NCBI RefSeq assembly: GCF_003026495.1
Contig: NZ_PYMA01000007.1
Location: 62,001 to 126,000, forward strand
DNA length: 64,000 bases
Source: Photobacterium sanctipauli
Lineage (GTDB): Bacteria > Pseudomonadota > Gammaproteobacteria > Enterobacterales > Vibrionaceae
Direction: 5' to 3'
Shown here in pieces: positions 29,764 to 39,191 of the stretch. The notes under the pieces were generated by a model. It worked only from the letters and a program-made list of their open reading frames with translations, had not been told where the DNA came from and did no database searches. The first letter of the stretch is position 1; each line of letters opens with the position of its first letter. A program made the translations under genes and the position numbers.

Positions 29764-31011
29764 TTAGCTTTCCATGTAACCCACAGACATCTCAATTTGT
29801 GCAACGCCCGAGTCAATCGCAGCTTGGGCAACCGCTTTAGCAACGCGTGGAAGCAGGCGCGGATCCATTGGCTTTGGAATGATGTAATCAGCACCAAACT
29901 CCAGCTTATCGGCGCCGGCCGCGGCAACAACTTCTGCCGGCACTGGCTCTTTGGCCAATTCACGAATTGCCGATACCGCCGCCAATTTCATTTCGTCGTT
30001 GATCTGGCTGGCGCGAACATCCAATGCACCACGGAAGATGAACGGGAAGCAAAGCACGTTGTTAACTTGGTTCGGGTAGTCAGAACGGCCAGTACCCATG
30101 ATCAGGTCATCACGAACTTCGTGGGCCAGCTCTGGCTTGATTTCAGGATCCGGGTTAGAACAGGCAAATACCACAGGCTTGGCCGCCATCAGCTTCAGCG
30201 CTTCCGGTGAAAGCAGATCCGGACCAGATACACCCACAAAGATATCCGCACCCTCGATAACATCTTCCAAAGTACGCTTGTCGGTGTTGTTGGCAAACAG
30301 CTGCTTGTACTCGTTGATATCGTCACGGCGCGTGTGGATCACCCCCTTACGGTCAAGCATGTAGATTTTCTCGCGCTGGGCACCGCATTTGATCAGCAGC
30401 TCCATACAAGCGACAGCCGCAGCACCGGCACCTAGACAAACGATCACCGCTTCGCCAATCTCTTTGCCTTGAAGCTCAAGAGCGTTCAGCATACCCGCAG
30501 CGGTAACGATCGCAGTACCGTGCTGGTCATCATGGAACACAGGCACGTTACAGCGCTCAATCAGGCGTTTTTCGATTTCGAAACAGTCAGGAGCCTTGAT
30601 GTCTTCAAGGTTGATACCACCAAAGGTATCGCTAATGTTAGCCACCGTATCAACGAACTCGTCGATAGTGCGGTGCTTAACTTCGATATCGATCGAGTCT
30701 AGGCCAGCAAAGCGTTTAAATAGCAGCGATTTACCTTCCATTACCGGCTTGGAGGCCAATGGACCAAGGTTACCCAGGCCGAGGATCGCCGTACCGTTGG
30801 TGATCACGGCAACCATGTTGCCCTTACCCGTATACTTATACACATTCTCAGCATTTTGTGCGATTTCACGGACTGGCTCAGCCACGCCCGGGCTATAGGC
30901 AAGGGCAAGATCTTCAACCGTATCGGCCGGCTTGGTTAGCTCAACGGCAATTTTTCCTGGTACTGGGTAGGCATGGTAGTGCAACGCTTGTTGGCGAAAA
31001 TCTTCAGACAT
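29764..31011 (-). CDS. NAD(P)-dependent malic enzyme (short form)
   Basis: 415 residues from MSEDFRQQALHYHAY (ATG at 31011). It oxidatively decarboxylates malate to pyruvate. LAYSPGVAEPV, FHDDQHGTAIV with metal-binding acid residues, CLGAGAAAVACMELL for dinucleotide binding and FACSNPDPEI are visible. It lacks the C-terminal phosphotransacetylase-like domain of MaeB, so it is the short bacterial type found at this place in Vibrio. Whether it prefers NAD+ or NADP+ cannot be read here. It is monocistronic. Confidence 0.93.
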   Translation of the reverse strand: MSEDFRQQALHYHAYPVPGKIAVELTKPADTVEDLALAYSPGVAEPVREIAQNAENVYKYTGKGNMVAVITNGTAILGLGNLGPLASKPVMEGKSLLFKRFAGLDSIDIEVKHRTIDEFVDTVANISDTFGGINLEDIKAPDCFEIEKRLIERCNVPVFHDDQHGTAIVTAAGMLNALELQGKEIGEAVIVCLGAGAAAVACMELLIKCGAQREKIYMLDRKGVIHTRRDDINEYKQLFANNTDKRTLEDVIEGADIFVGVSGPDLLSPEALKLMAAKPVVFACSNPDPEIKPELAHEVRDDLIMGTGRSDYPNQVNNVLCFPFIFRGALDVRASQINDEMKLAAVSAIRELAKEPVPAEVVAAAGADKLEFGADYIIPKPMDPRLLPRVAKAVAQAAIDSGVAQIEMSVGYMES

Positions 31012-31282
31012 AGTGTTCGGAATCCTGACTGGAGGTGACTTTATTTTGGAATTTAGAAGTGGATCATATTCTATAGCAGCACAAAATCCTAGCACCGAAC
31101 ATCTGGTCATTCCAATAATTCTTGAGTGGAATAGTCAAGTAACTGATAGGAAGAAGAAATTGCGCCTCGTCTAGCTTCTGATTGATAAGAGGATTATTTT
31201 TCAACCCGCATCGCCAATAGTTAAGACGTTCACTCTAGCCGGTAAAGTTGTTGGGTTATCTCAAAAAAGAAGGGGGTTGCCA

Positions 31283-31369
31283 ATGAATATATTGGCCCAG
31301 CAATTTGGGAGGCATGCCAGCAGGCAGTTAAGTCATATAAAAAATAGATATAAAAAAGGGACGCCGTAG
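31283..31369 (+). CDS. Possible 28-residue peptide, unrecognised
   Basis: An ATG at 31283 has a strong Shine-Dalgarno sequence (AGAAGGGGG, 6 bases before it) and opens a 28-codon frame ending at TAG 31367-31369. The peptide would be basic (several Lys, Arg and His), with no membrane helix. It overlaps the minus-strand rpmE terminator, which argues against selection for coding. Function unknown; it may be chance. Confidence 0.2.
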   Translation: MNILAQQFGRHASRQLSHIKNRYKKGTP

Positions 31370-31375
31370 CATCCC
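31352..31375 (-). terminator. Terminator after rpmE
   Basis: On the minus strand GGGATGC-TACG-GCGTCCC (one G-T pair) is followed by six T residues, about 25 bases past the rpmE stop. Confidence 0.8.
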
Positions 31376-31399
31376 TCTTCTTTCAACAGTTTCTGGCAA

Positions 31400-31612
31400 T
31401 TACTTGCTAGAAAGAGCACCGAAACGCTTGTTGAATTTGTCGATACGACCACCAGTGCTAACCTGACGCTGCTTACCAGTGTAGAAAGGGTGACACTTGT
31501 CGCAAACATCAAGGTTGATGTCTTTACCCATAGTAGAGTTAAATACGAAAGTGTTGCCGCAAGAACAACGAGCGTTAACTTGAGTGTACTGTGGGTGGAT
31601 ACCTTGTTTCAT
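31400..31612 (-). CDS. rpmE: 50S ribosomal protein L31, zinc-binding form
   Basis: 70 residues. Cysteines 16, 18, 37 and 40 (CSC and CDKC) are the zinc ligands of the C+ type L31. It binds the 50S subunit at the central protuberance and helps form the bridge to the 30S subunit. Cells replace this form with a zinc-free paralogue under zinc limitation; none is in the window. It is monocistronic and divergent from priA. Confidence 0.97.
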   Translation of the reverse strand: MKQGIHPQYTQVNARCSCGNTFVFNSTMGKDINLDVCDKCHPFYTGKQRQVSTGGRIDKFNKRFGALSSK

Positions 31613-31851
31613 GGGATAACCTCAATAGTAAGGCCGTGTCGCTCTCCCGATCCAAAGCCGGGCACCACACGTCGTTAATAACAGTAAGCGTAACGGCAGC
31701 AAATAAGCCAATACGCCGAATTCAGGCGGCGTATAGTAATCAATCGTCCCTCCCAGATCAACAGATACGCTCCTTTTTTCACCGCTTTGCTGCTAGCGGC
31801 TTAGCAAGGTACACTTCTTTATCTTAGTACATGCGGATCTTGCGGTTAAAT

Positions 31852-34053
31852 ATGACGCCCAACATTGCCCGAGTGGCCCTTCCTGTTCCCCTTGATAAAC
31901 AGTTTGATTACCTCATCAAGCCCGACCAAAATCCGGTGGTCGGCGGTCGGGTCAAGGTGCCTTTTGGCCCCAAGCAACATGTTGGTATCGTCACCGCAAT
32001 CACTGACAACTCAGAATTTTCAATCGGCAAGCTCAAGCCGCTCACGGCGGTGCTGGACGCGTCGCCGCTATGGCAGCCTCCCTTGTTCAAACTGCTAGGT
32101 TGGGCCAGCGGCTATTACCAATACCCGCTCGGCGATACCCTTGCCAATGCAATGCCGACCCTGCTGCGCAAGGGGCGCGAAGCCTCCCCCTCGAGCTTGA
32201 AAATGTGGCAACTCACCCATGAAGGCCGAGAGCAACCTATTACGGCGCTCAAACGTGCCCCGCGCCAAGTACAGGTGCTCAATGCCCTGCGTCAAGGCAA
32301 GGTGAGCCACGAGGCGCTGTTGGCAGAAGAAGTCAGTACAGCCATTTTGAAGACCTTGGCAGACAAAGGCTGGATTGAAACCGTCGCGGAAAAGCCGGCC
32401 CATAAGCACTGGCTACGCAACTTCGCCGTCACCGAAGAAAAGCCGCGGCTCAACGAGGAGCAGGCCCTGGCGATTGCCAGTGTGAACGCGAACCCGGACT
32501 TTGGCTGCTACTTGCTAGAAGGCGTGACCGGCTCGGGCAAAACCGAGGTTTACCTCAACCTTTTGGAGCCGGTACTGGCCGCGGGCAAGCAAGCGCTGAT
32601 TTTGGTCCCTGAAATTGGCCTGACCCCGCAAACCATCAACCGCTTTCGCCGCCGCTTCAATGTGCCGCTGGAAACCATCCACTCGGGCCTGAACGACAGT
32701 GAAAGGTTGGCCGCCTGGCTGGCGGGGCGCGATAACCAAGCAGGCATCATTATCGGTACCCGCTCCGCCCTGTTCACCCCGTTTGCCAATTTGGGGATCA
32801 TCATTGTCGATGAAGAGCATGATGCCTCCTACAAACAGCAGGACAGCCTACGCTACCACGCCCGCGATCTGGCGGTGATGCGCGCCAACCGCGAGAATAT
32901 CCCGGTCGTGCTCGGCTCGGCGACCCCGGCATTGGAAAGCCTCCACAACGCCAAGAGCGGCAAGTACCACCACCTCACCCTGACCCGCCGTGCCGGGCAA
33001 GCACAGTCGGCGCGCCATGGGGTGCTGGACGTCAAGGGGCTCTATTTGGATGCGGGGCTATCAGCACCGCTGATCGCCAGGATGCGCAAGCATTTGGAAG
33101 CGGGCAACCAAGTCATGCTGTTCCTTAATCGCCGGGGCTATTCACCGGCGATAATCTGCCATGAGTGCGGCTGGCTGGCCGAGTGTAAGCGCTGCGATGC
33201 CTACTACACCTTCCACCAGCAAAGCGGCGAACTGCGCTGCCACCACTGCGCGACCCAGCGCCCAATCATGCCCCAATGCGGCAACTGCGGCTCGACCCAG
33301 CTCAACGCGGTGGGCGTGGGCACCGAACAGTTAGAACAGCAGCTGGCAACCCTGTTTCCCGAATTCAAGGCCGTCCGTATCGACCGCGATAGCACCCGCC
33401 GCAAGGGCAGCTTAGAGGGCTACCTGGAGGCTATCCGCAACAACGAGTACCAGATACTGATCGGCACCCAGATGCTGGCCAAGGGGCACCATTTCCCCGA
33501 CGTGACGCTGGTTAGCCTGATTGATGTCGACAGCGCCCTGTTCAGCAACGACTTTCGTGCCGCCGAGCGCTTGGCGCAACTTTTTATCCAGGTGGCGGGG
33601 CGAGCTGGCCGGGCAAGCAAGCCGGGGGAAGTGGTATTGCAAACCCACCACCCGGAGCATGCCTTGCTGCAATCGCTGCTGCACAAGGGTTACGACCACT
33701 TTGCCACCGATGCGCTGCGCGAGCGCAAGCAGGCGTGGTTGCCCCCTTATACCTACCTCACCCTGTTCCGGGCAGAAGCCAACCAAAGCGATCAAGTTGA
33801 GCAATTTTTGCAGCAGGTTCGCGGTATTTTCGAATCAAGCCCAATCTTCAGCCAGGAAACCATGGTGATGGGCCCCAACCCGGCCCCGCTGGCACGCCGG
33901 GCCGGTCGCTATCGCTGGCAATTGCTGCTACAAGCACCGGATCGCAAGACCTTGCAGCAGTTGCTGAGTATTGCCAAACCGGCAATCCAGCTTTTGCCGC
34001 TGGCCAAGAAAATTCGCTGGTCGATCGATGTCGAACCGCAAGATTTAACTTAA
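31852..34053 (+). CDS. priA: Primosomal replication-restart helicase PriA
   Basis: 733 residues from MTPNIARVALPVPLDKQFDY (ATG at 31852); an in-frame ATG at 31831 is possible but gives an atypical N-terminus. A 3'-DNA-binding domain is followed by a superfamily-2 helicase with Walker A GVTGSGKTEVY, DEEH box (VDEEHDASYKQ) and a zinc-binding cluster of eight cysteines (CHECGWLAECKRC, then CHHC and CGNC). It reloads the replisome at collapsed forks. rpmE-priA-cytR-ftsN is conserved synteny in enterics and Vibrio. Confidence 0.96.
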   Translation: MTPNIARVALPVPLDKQFDYLIKPDQNPVVGGRVKVPFGPKQHVGIVTAITDNSEFSIGKLKPLTAVLDASPLWQPPLFKLLGWASGYYQYPLGDTLANAMPTLLRKGREASPSSLKMWQLTHEGREQPITALKRAPRQVQVLNALRQGKVSHEALLAEEVSTAILKTLADKGWIETVAEKPAHKHWLRNFAVTEEKPRLNEEQALAIASVNANPDFGCYLLEGVTGSGKTEVYLNLLEPVLAAGKQALILVPEIGLTPQTINRFRRRFNVPLETIHSGLNDSERLAAWLAGRDNQAGIIIGTRSALFTPFANLGIIIVDEEHDASYKQQDSLRYHARDLAVMRANRENIPVVLGSATPALESLHNAKSGKYHHLTLTRRAGQAQSARHGVLDVKGLYLDAGLSAPLIARMRKHLEAGNQVMLFLNRRGYSPAIICHECGWLAECKRCDAYYTFHQQSGELRCHHCATQRPIMPQCGNCGSTQLNAVGVGTEQLEQQLATLFPEFKAVRIDRDSTRRKGSLEGYLEAIRNNEYQILIGTQMLAKGHHFPDVTLVSLIDVDSALFSNDFRAAERLAQLFIQVAGRAGRASKPGEVVLQTHHPEHALLQSLLHKGYDHFATDALRERKQAWLPPYTYLTLFRAEANQSDQVEQFLQQVRGIFESSPIFSQETMVMGPNPAPLARRAGRYRWQLLLQAPDRKTLQQLLSIAKPAIQLLPLAKKIRWSIDVEPQDLT

Positions 34054-34121
34054 AATGAACAATGCGACACACGTCACACCTTGAATGTAATTTATGCTAT
34101 TTTAAGCATGTTTAATCCTGT

Positions 34122-34164
34122 GCAGACAGCCTACAATAACAGGCTCGCTGGTACAGGTGTCTGC
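34122..34164 (+). promoter_or_regulatory. Nested inverted repeats in the cytR leader
   Basis: GCAGACA (34122-34128) pairs with TGTCTGC (34158-34164), and inside it AGCCT pairs with AGGCT. The structure lies about 65-105 bases before cytR. It may be an RNA fold or an operator; function unknown. Confidence 0.35.
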
Positions 34165-34227
34165 CCGATTTGGCCATGATCCTCCAGCGGTCAAAGAGAG
34201 AAATATAAATAGAGAGGAACTGCAATT

Positions 34228-35232
34228 ATGGCGACAATGAAGGATGTTGCCCAGCTTGCCGGTGTGTCGACGGCCACGGTTTCCCGTGCCCTGATGAACC
34301 CGGAAAAAGTGTCAGCGTCAACTCGTAAAAAGGTTGAACAGGCTGTCATGGATGCTGGCTATTCACCCAACTCACTGGCTAGGAATCTCCGTCGCAACGA
34401 ATCAAAAACCATCGTCACTATCGTGCCTGATATCTGTGATCCTTACTTTACAGAAATCATCCGCGGTATTGAGGAAGCAGCCATGGAGCATGGCTACCTG
34501 GTCTTGCTTGGCGATAGCGGGCAACAAAAGAGCCGCGAAAACTCTTTCGTCAACTTGGTTTTCACCAAGCAAGCCGACGGCATGCTACTGCTCGGTACCG
34601 ACCTGCCCTTTGATGTCAGCAAGCCAGAGCAAAAAAACCTACCGCCTATGGTCATGGCCTGCGAGTTCGCCCCAGAGCTTGAGCTGCCAACCGTCCACAT
34701 CGATAACCTGACCGCGGCCTTTGAAGCAGTGAACTACCTGGCGCAAATGGGCCACAAGCGCATCGCCCAAATCGCCGGTCCGGATACCGCGGCACTGTGC
34801 CAGTTCCGCTCGCAAGGCTACCAGCAAGCTTTGCGCCGAGCGGGGGTTGAGCTAAACCCGGCTTACACGGTTAAAGGTGACTTTAGTTTCGCCGCGGGCG
34901 CCCGTGCGGTCACTGCATTGCTTTCGCTGCCTGAGCCGCCAACGGCACTGCTTTGCCACAACGACGTCATGGCTATCGGTGCCATGCAACAGGCCAAGCG
35001 CCTTGGTTTCAAGGTACCGCAAGACTTGTCGATTGTCGGCTTCGATGACATCCAGTTTGCCGAGTACTGCGATCCACCGCTAACCACGGTATCCCAGCCG
35101 CGCTACGAAATTGGCCGCCAGTCAATGATGATGCTGCTTGATATGCTGAAGGGTAAAGAGATCTCGTCAGGTTCGCGCCTGCTCGATGCCAAGTTGGTGA
35201 TCCGCGAAAGTGCGGCGCCACCAGCAAACTAA
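34228..35232 (+). CDS. cytR: LacI-family repressor CytR
   Basis: 334 residues. The helix-turn-helix TMKDVAQLAGVSTATVSRAL is at residues 3-22, and a periplasmic-binding-protein-like effector domain fills the rest; TIVPDICDPYFTEIIRGIE and LELPTVHIDNLTAAF are almost identical to E. coli CytR. It represses nucleoside uptake and catabolism genes together with CRP and is induced by cytidine; in V. cholerae it also affects competence. The helix MKDVAQLAG can start at ATG 34237, but the 34228 ATG has the better AGAGGAA site. Its place between priA and ftsN is canonical. Confidence 0.93.
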   Translation: MATMKDVAQLAGVSTATVSRALMNPEKVSASTRKKVEQAVMDAGYSPNSLARNLRRNESKTIVTIVPDICDPYFTEIIRGIEEAAMEHGYLVLLGDSGQQKSRENSFVNLVFTKQADGMLLLGTDLPFDVSKPEQKNLPPMVMACEFAPELELPTVHIDNLTAAFEAVNYLAQMGHKRIAQIAGPDTAALCQFRSQGYQQALRRAGVELNPAYTVKGDFSFAAGARAVTALLSLPEPPTALLCHNDVMAIGAMQQAKRLGFKVPQDLSIVGFDDIQFAEYCDPPLTTVSQPRYEIGRQSMMMLLDMLKGKEISSGSRLLDAKLVIRESAAPPAN

Positions 35233-35248
35233 CCCCCCAAGCGACTGA

Positions 35249-35275
35249 TGAGCTTATGTTTTGGGCATAAGCTCA
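35249..35275. repeat. Perfect 10-base inverted repeat between cytR and ftsN
   Basis: TGAGCTTATG and CATAAGCTCA flank a 7-base loop (TTTTGGG), 17 bases after the cytR stop. No T-run follows on either strand, so it is not a classical terminator; it could still end or stabilise the cytR transcript. Confidence 0.6.
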
Positions 35276-35391
35276 CAAAAACCATGTTATTCCCTGTAAG
35301 TATCTGCGCTCACTGTGCACACAACACTGGTCAGTTCAGGGGCAAGTTTGTAACATAGTGCCATTGTTCTTCCCAACGACCGATCATCACC

Positions 35392-35973
35392 GTGGCAACC
35401 AAAGATTATGTAAAGCGCGGCCGCTCGCCGAAAAAAACAACGCGTAACAGTCGCAAAGCACCACCTTCAGCGGGTTTTCCATTCAAATGGGCAACCATTG
35501 CCGTGATTTTGGTCGCTAGCCTCGGCTATGGTCTTTACTACCTCTCGACGACGCCAGCACCGGCCCAACCAGAGCCCGAGCCCGTTAAAACCGCACCGAA
35601 ACCGGTTGCAAAACCTCAGCCTAAGCCAAAAGCCGAACCTAAGCCGCTGCCGCCAAAGCCAGAGGAAAAGTGGCGCTATATCGAAGAGCTGGAAAACAAA
35701 GAAGTGCAGGTGGAAGCCAAGAAAGAGCAAGCACCAACCCGCCCTTACCTAATGCAATGCGGCGCCTACCGCAGCGAGAGCCAGGCGGAAGAGCGCAAGG
35801 CCATGATCGCCTTCCAGGGCATGACCAGCCAAATCAAGGTCAGCCAAGGCGAGAAAGGCAAGTGGTACCGCGTCGTGCTTGGCCCCTACCAGCAAAAACG
35901 CAAAGCAGAAAGCGATCGCAACCAGTTGCGCCGAGCCGGTATCGAGCCTTGTGCCATCTGGTTCTGGGAGTAA
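35392..35973 (+). CDS. ftsN: Cell division protein FtsN
   Basis: 193 residues, much shorter than E. coli FtsN (319). A basic cytoplasmic tail is followed by a membrane helix at about residues 29-48, a Pro/Lys/Glu-rich linker (repeated KPxPKP units, about 52-90) and a C-terminal SPOR domain from about 115 (YLMQCGAYRSESQAEERK). FtsN triggers septal peptidoglycan synthesis. The GTG start has no clear Shine-Dalgarno sequence. It follows cytR and ends before a strong terminator, so it is not cotranscribed with hslVU. Confidence 0.92.
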   Translation: MATKDYVKRGRSPKKTTRNSRKAPPSAGFPFKWATIAVILVASLGYGLYYLSTTPAPAQPEPEPVKTAPKPVAKPQPKPKAEPKPLPPKPEEKWRYIEELENKEVQVEAKKEQAPTRPYLMQCGAYRSESQAEERKAMIAFQGMTSQIKVSQGEKGKWYRVVLGPYQQKRKAESDRNQLRRAGIEPCAIWFWE

Positions 35974-35999
35974 TCGCCAGACCAGCCTGAATATACCCG

Positions 36000-36027
36000 A
36001 AAAGGATGCGCCCGCATCCTTTTCTTG
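36000..36027 (+). terminator. Rho-independent terminator after ftsN
   Basis: AAAAGGATGC and GCATCCTTTT form a perfect 10-base-pair stem around a GCCC loop, followed by a T-rich tail. Confidence 0.9.
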
Positions 36028-36035
36028 TTTCTGCC

Positions 36036-36065
36036 CTTGAAAGTCCCGGCCACGACCCCCAAGTA
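36036..36065 (+). promoter_or_regulatory. Sigma-32 heat-shock promoter of hslVU
   Basis: CTTGAAA at 36036-36042 and CCCCAAGTA at 36057-36065 are separated by 14 bases. This fits the sigma-32 consensus CTTGAAA-N13-17-CCCCATNT with one mismatch. It lies between the ftsN terminator and hslV; hslVU is a known sigma-32 operon in E. coli. Confidence 0.8.
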
Positions 36066-36116
36066 TTAGATAGACCGACACCGGCATGAGCCGGAAAGAC
36101 ACAAAGAGGTAAAACC

Positions 36117-36644
36117 GTGACAACTATCGTATCTGTTCGTCGTAACGGTAAAGTCGTTATCGCAGGTGATGGCCAAGTATCGCTAGGCAACACCGTAATG
36201 AAAGGTAACGCTCGCAAAGTGCGCCGTTTATACAACAACAAAGTTCTAGCAGGCTTTGCTGGCGGCACTGCTGACGCCTTCACCCTATTCGAACGTTTCG
36301 AGCGCAAGCTGGAAATGCATCAGGGCCACTTGCTGAAATCAGCAGTCGAGCTGGCCAAAGACTGGCGTACCGACCGTATGCTACGCAAACTGGAAGCCCT
36401 ATTGGCCGTGGCCGATGAAACCGGCTCTTTGATCATTACCGGTAACGGTGATGTGGTTCAGCCTGAAAACGACCTGATCGCCATTGGCTCAGGCGGTAAC
36501 TTTGCCCAAGCAGCGGCCACCGCCCTGCTGGAAAACACCGATCTGGACGCCCGTGAGATCGCAGAAAAATCGTTGAAGATTGCAGGCGACATCTGTGTAT
36601 TCACCAACCACCACCACACCATTGAAGAGCTAGACGCAAAATAA
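36117..36644 (+). CDS. hslV: HslV peptidase subunit of the HslVU protease
   Basis: 175 residues with a GTG start behind AGAGGT. After removal of Met1, Thr2 is the N-terminal nucleophile, as in [29 protein letters not shown] and the later [11 protein letters not shown] are conserved. Two hexameric rings of HslV associate with HslU to degrade misfolded proteins. It is 9 bases from hslU, behind a sigma-32 promoter. Confidence 0.97.
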   Translation: MTTIVSVRRNGKVVIAGDGQVSLGNTVMKGNARKVRRLYNNKVLAGFAGGTADAFTLFERFERKLEMHQGHLLKSAVELAKDWRTDRMLRKLEALLAVADETGSLIITGNGDVVQPENDLIAIGSGGNFAQAAATALLENTDLDAREIAEKSLKIAGDICVFTNHHHTIEELDAK

Positions 36645-36653
36645 GGAACCGCC

Positions 36654-37985
36654 ATGTCTGAGATGACGCCACGCGAAATCGTTCATGAGCTTGACCGCCA
36701 TATTATCGGCCAAGACAAAGCCAAACGCGCCGTTGCTATTGCCTTGCGTAACCGCTGGCGCCGCATGCAGCTGCCTGAGGAGCTGCGTGTTGAAGTAACG
36801 CCAAAAAATATCCTGATGATCGGCCCAACCGGTGTGGGTAAAACCGAAATTGCCCGCCGCCTGGCCAAGCTGGCCAACGCGCCGTTCATCAAAGTGGAAG
36901 CCACCAAGTTCACCGAAGTGGGCTATGTCGGTAAGGAAGTCGAGACGATTATCCGCGACCTAACCGATGTTGCCGTGAAGATGACCCACCAGCAGGCCAT
37001 GGAGAAAGTCCGTTTCCGCGCCGAAGAGCTGGCAGAGGATCGTATTCTGGATATCCTGCTGCCACCGGCACGCGATGCTTGGGGCCAAAACGAAGAAGCC
37101 GACAACAACTCATCGGCTCGCCAGTCGTTCCGCAAGAAGCTGCGCGAAGGCAAGCTGGATGACAAAGAAGTCGAGATTGAAATCGCGGCACCGCAAATGG
37201 GTGTGGAAATCATGGCCCCTCCGGGTATGGAAGACATGACCAACCAGCTTCAGGGCATGTTCCAAAACCTGGCGGGGAACACTACCAAAAAGCGCAAGAT
37301 GAAGATCAAGGACGCGATGAAGGCGGCAACCGAAGAGGAAGCAGCCAAGCTGGTTAACCAGGAAGAGCTAAAAGAACAGGCAATCTTCGCGGTTGAGAAT
37401 AACGGTATCGTCTTCCTTGATGAAATCGACAAGATCTGTAAGCGCGGCGAGTCGTCGGGCCCGGATGTATCTCGCGAAGGTGTCCAGCGCGATTTGCTAC
37501 CACTGGTTGAAGGCAGCACGGTCTCGACCAAGCACGGCATGGTGAAAACCGACCACATCCTGTTTGTTGCCTCTGGTGCCTTCCAGGTGGCGAAGCCGTC
37601 GGATCTGATCCCTGAGCTTCAGGGCCGCCTGCCAATCCGTGTTGAGTTGGAAGCACTAACCAGCAACGACTTCAAGCGTATCCTAACCGAGCCAAATGCC
37701 TCACTGACCGAGCAGTACAAGGCGCTGATGGCGACCGAGTCGGTGGATATCGAATTTGACGAAAGCGGTATCAACAAACTGGCCGACGCGGCATGGCAAG
37801 TGAACGAGACTACCGAGAATATTGGTGCCCGCCGCCTGCACACGGTGATGGAGCGCTTGATGGAAGAGCTGTCTTTCGATGCCACCGAGAAATCCGGTGA
37901 TAAGATCATCATTGACGAAAACTATGTGACCACCCGCTTGGGCGAACTGGTCGAAGACGAAGATCTGAGCCGCTTCATCCTATAA
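36654..37985 (+). CDS. hslU: HslU ATPase subunit of the HslVU protease
   Basis: 443 residues, normal length. AAA+ domain with Walker [10 protein letters not shown] (about 57-65) and Walker [11 protein letters not shown] near residue 252, interrupted by the intermediate I domain (about 110-230), and ending with the C-terminal DLSRFIL tail that docks into HslV. It unfolds substrates and feeds them to HslV. Second gene of hslVU. Confidence 0.98.
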   Translation: MSEMTPREIVHELDRHIIGQDKAKRAVAIALRNRWRRMQLPEELRVEVTPKNILMIGPTGVGKTEIARRLAKLANAPFIKVEATKFTEVGYVGKEVETIIRDLTDVAVKMTHQQAMEKVRFRAEELAEDRILDILLPPARDAWGQNEEADNNSSARQSFRKKLREGKLDDKEVEIEIAAPQMGVEIMAPPGMEDMTNQLQGMFQNLAGNTTKKRKMKIKDAMKAATEEEAAKLVNQEELKEQAIFAVENNGIVFLDEIDKICKRGESSGPDVSREGVQRDLLPLVEGSTVSTKHGMVKTDHILFVASGAFQVAKPSDLIPELQGRLPIRVELEALTSNDFKRILTEPNASLTEQYKALMATESVDIEFDESGINKLADAAWQVNETTENIGARRLHTVMERLMEELSFDATEKSGDKIIIDENYVTTRLGELVEDEDLSRFIL

Positions 37986-38017
37986 GCAAGGTAGCAGTTT
38001 CTACCAACCAACAGCCA

Positions 38018-38046
38018 AACGGTGCCTTTGTGGCGCCGTTTTTTTG
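38018..38046 (+). terminator. Rho-independent terminator after hslU
   Basis: AACGGTGCC pairs with GGCGCCGTT (one G-T pair) around TTTGT, and a run of T residues follows. Confidence 0.87.
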
Positions 38047-38140
38047 TTCTCAAACAAACATTATGGCGATAAAGTTGCCCAATAATTCAGTTCAGCCATA
38101 ATAGCCCATAAATTGAGTCCACTCGCTAAAGACCGACATT

Positions 38141-39052
38141 ATGAAATCATCTTCTCTCGCAATTTGGCTAGACGCAGCACGTCCTAAAACTCTGCCGTTA
38201 GCCATCGCCTCAATTGTTTGTGGCAGTGCAGTAGCAGGATGGCAAGGAAGTTTCTCTGCATTGGTTGCGGGCCTAGCCCTGCTAACCGCTCTTTTACTAC
38301 AAATTTTATCCAACTTGGCCAATGACTACGGGGATGCAGTCAAGGGCACGGATAACGATCAGCGCCTCGGGCCGCAGCGTGCCATCCAGTCTGGGCTGGT
38401 CACGCCGGCAGCCATGCGAAAGGCCATGATCCTCAACATCGTGCTCACGGCAGTCAGTGGCCTTAGCCTGATCTTCCTGGCCACCGACAACCTGCAAGAC
38501 ATGTTCGGTTTCATGCTGCTCGGCTTGATGGCCATAACCGCATCGATTGCCTATACCGTGGGCAACAAGCCGTACGGCTACCGTGGCTTGGGAGATTTGT
38601 CGGTGCTGATGTTCTTCGGCTGGCTTGGTGTCGCAGGTACCTACTACCTGCAGGCGGGCCAAATCGACTCGATTATTATGCTGCCGGCCACCGCCTGTGG
38701 CTTGCTGGCAGTAGGTGTATTGAACATTAACAACCTGCGCGATATCGACAACGACCGCGCCTGCGGCAAGCTGACACTGGCGGTCCGCATGGGACCGGAG
38801 TGGGGTCGCAAGTACCACCTATTCCTGTTAGCAGGCAGCGTGGTTTGCCTGGCTTTGTTTGCCCTGCTAGAGCTGCATTCGCCGTTTGGTTGGCTGTTTA
38901 TCCTCAGCGCGCCGTTGCTATTTAAGCATGGCAAGCAAGTGATGCAATCGGCAGATGGCGCGGCGCTACGCCCGATGATGGCGACCATGGTTAAATGCGC
39001 CCTGCTTACCAACTTGCTTTTTGCCGCTGGCGTCGTACTGGCAGCCGCTTAG
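38141..39052 (+). CDS. menA: 1,4-dihydroxy-2-naphthoate octaprenyltransferase
   Basis: 303 residues with about eight membrane helices. The UbiA-family prenyl-diphosphate motif NDYGDAVKGTDND is near residue 65, and a second Asp-rich loop NNLRDIDNDRACGK near residue 192. It adds the prenyl tail in menaquinone synthesis at the inner membrane. MenA between hslVU and rraA is the E. coli and Vibrio order. Confidence 0.96.
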   Translation: MKSSSLAIWLDAARPKTLPLAIASIVCGSAVAGWQGSFSALVAGLALLTALLLQILSNLANDYGDAVKGTDNDQRLGPQRAIQSGLVTPAAMRKAMILNIVLTAVSGLSLIFLATDNLQDMFGFMLLGLMAITASIAYTVGNKPYGYRGLGDLSVLMFFGWLGVAGTYYLQAGQIDSIIMLPATACGLLAVGVLNINNLRDIDNDRACGKLTLAVRMGPEWGRKYHLFLLAGSVVCLALFALLELHSPFGWLFILSAPLLFKHGKQVMQSADGAALRPMMATMVKCALLTNLLFAAGVVLAAA

Positions 39053-39191
39053 TGCAAGGGCTGTGCTTCAACGCATTTTACTTGTGTGAAGCGCAGCTAA
39101 CTGATTATACTTTCAACAAGTTAAGCCAAGAATCGTCCTACCGGGCGCTGGCTGTCACCCCTTTTCAATTGCCACAAGAAGAAACGCGCTT

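Larger units (their letters stand above)
31012..31399. other. Malic enzyme-rpmE intergenic region
   Basis: 388 bases. It should carry the malic enzyme promoter at its left end and the rpmE terminator at its right end. A possible 28-codon frame with a strong ribosome-binding site is at 31283-31369. No structural RNA was recognised. Confidence 0.5.
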
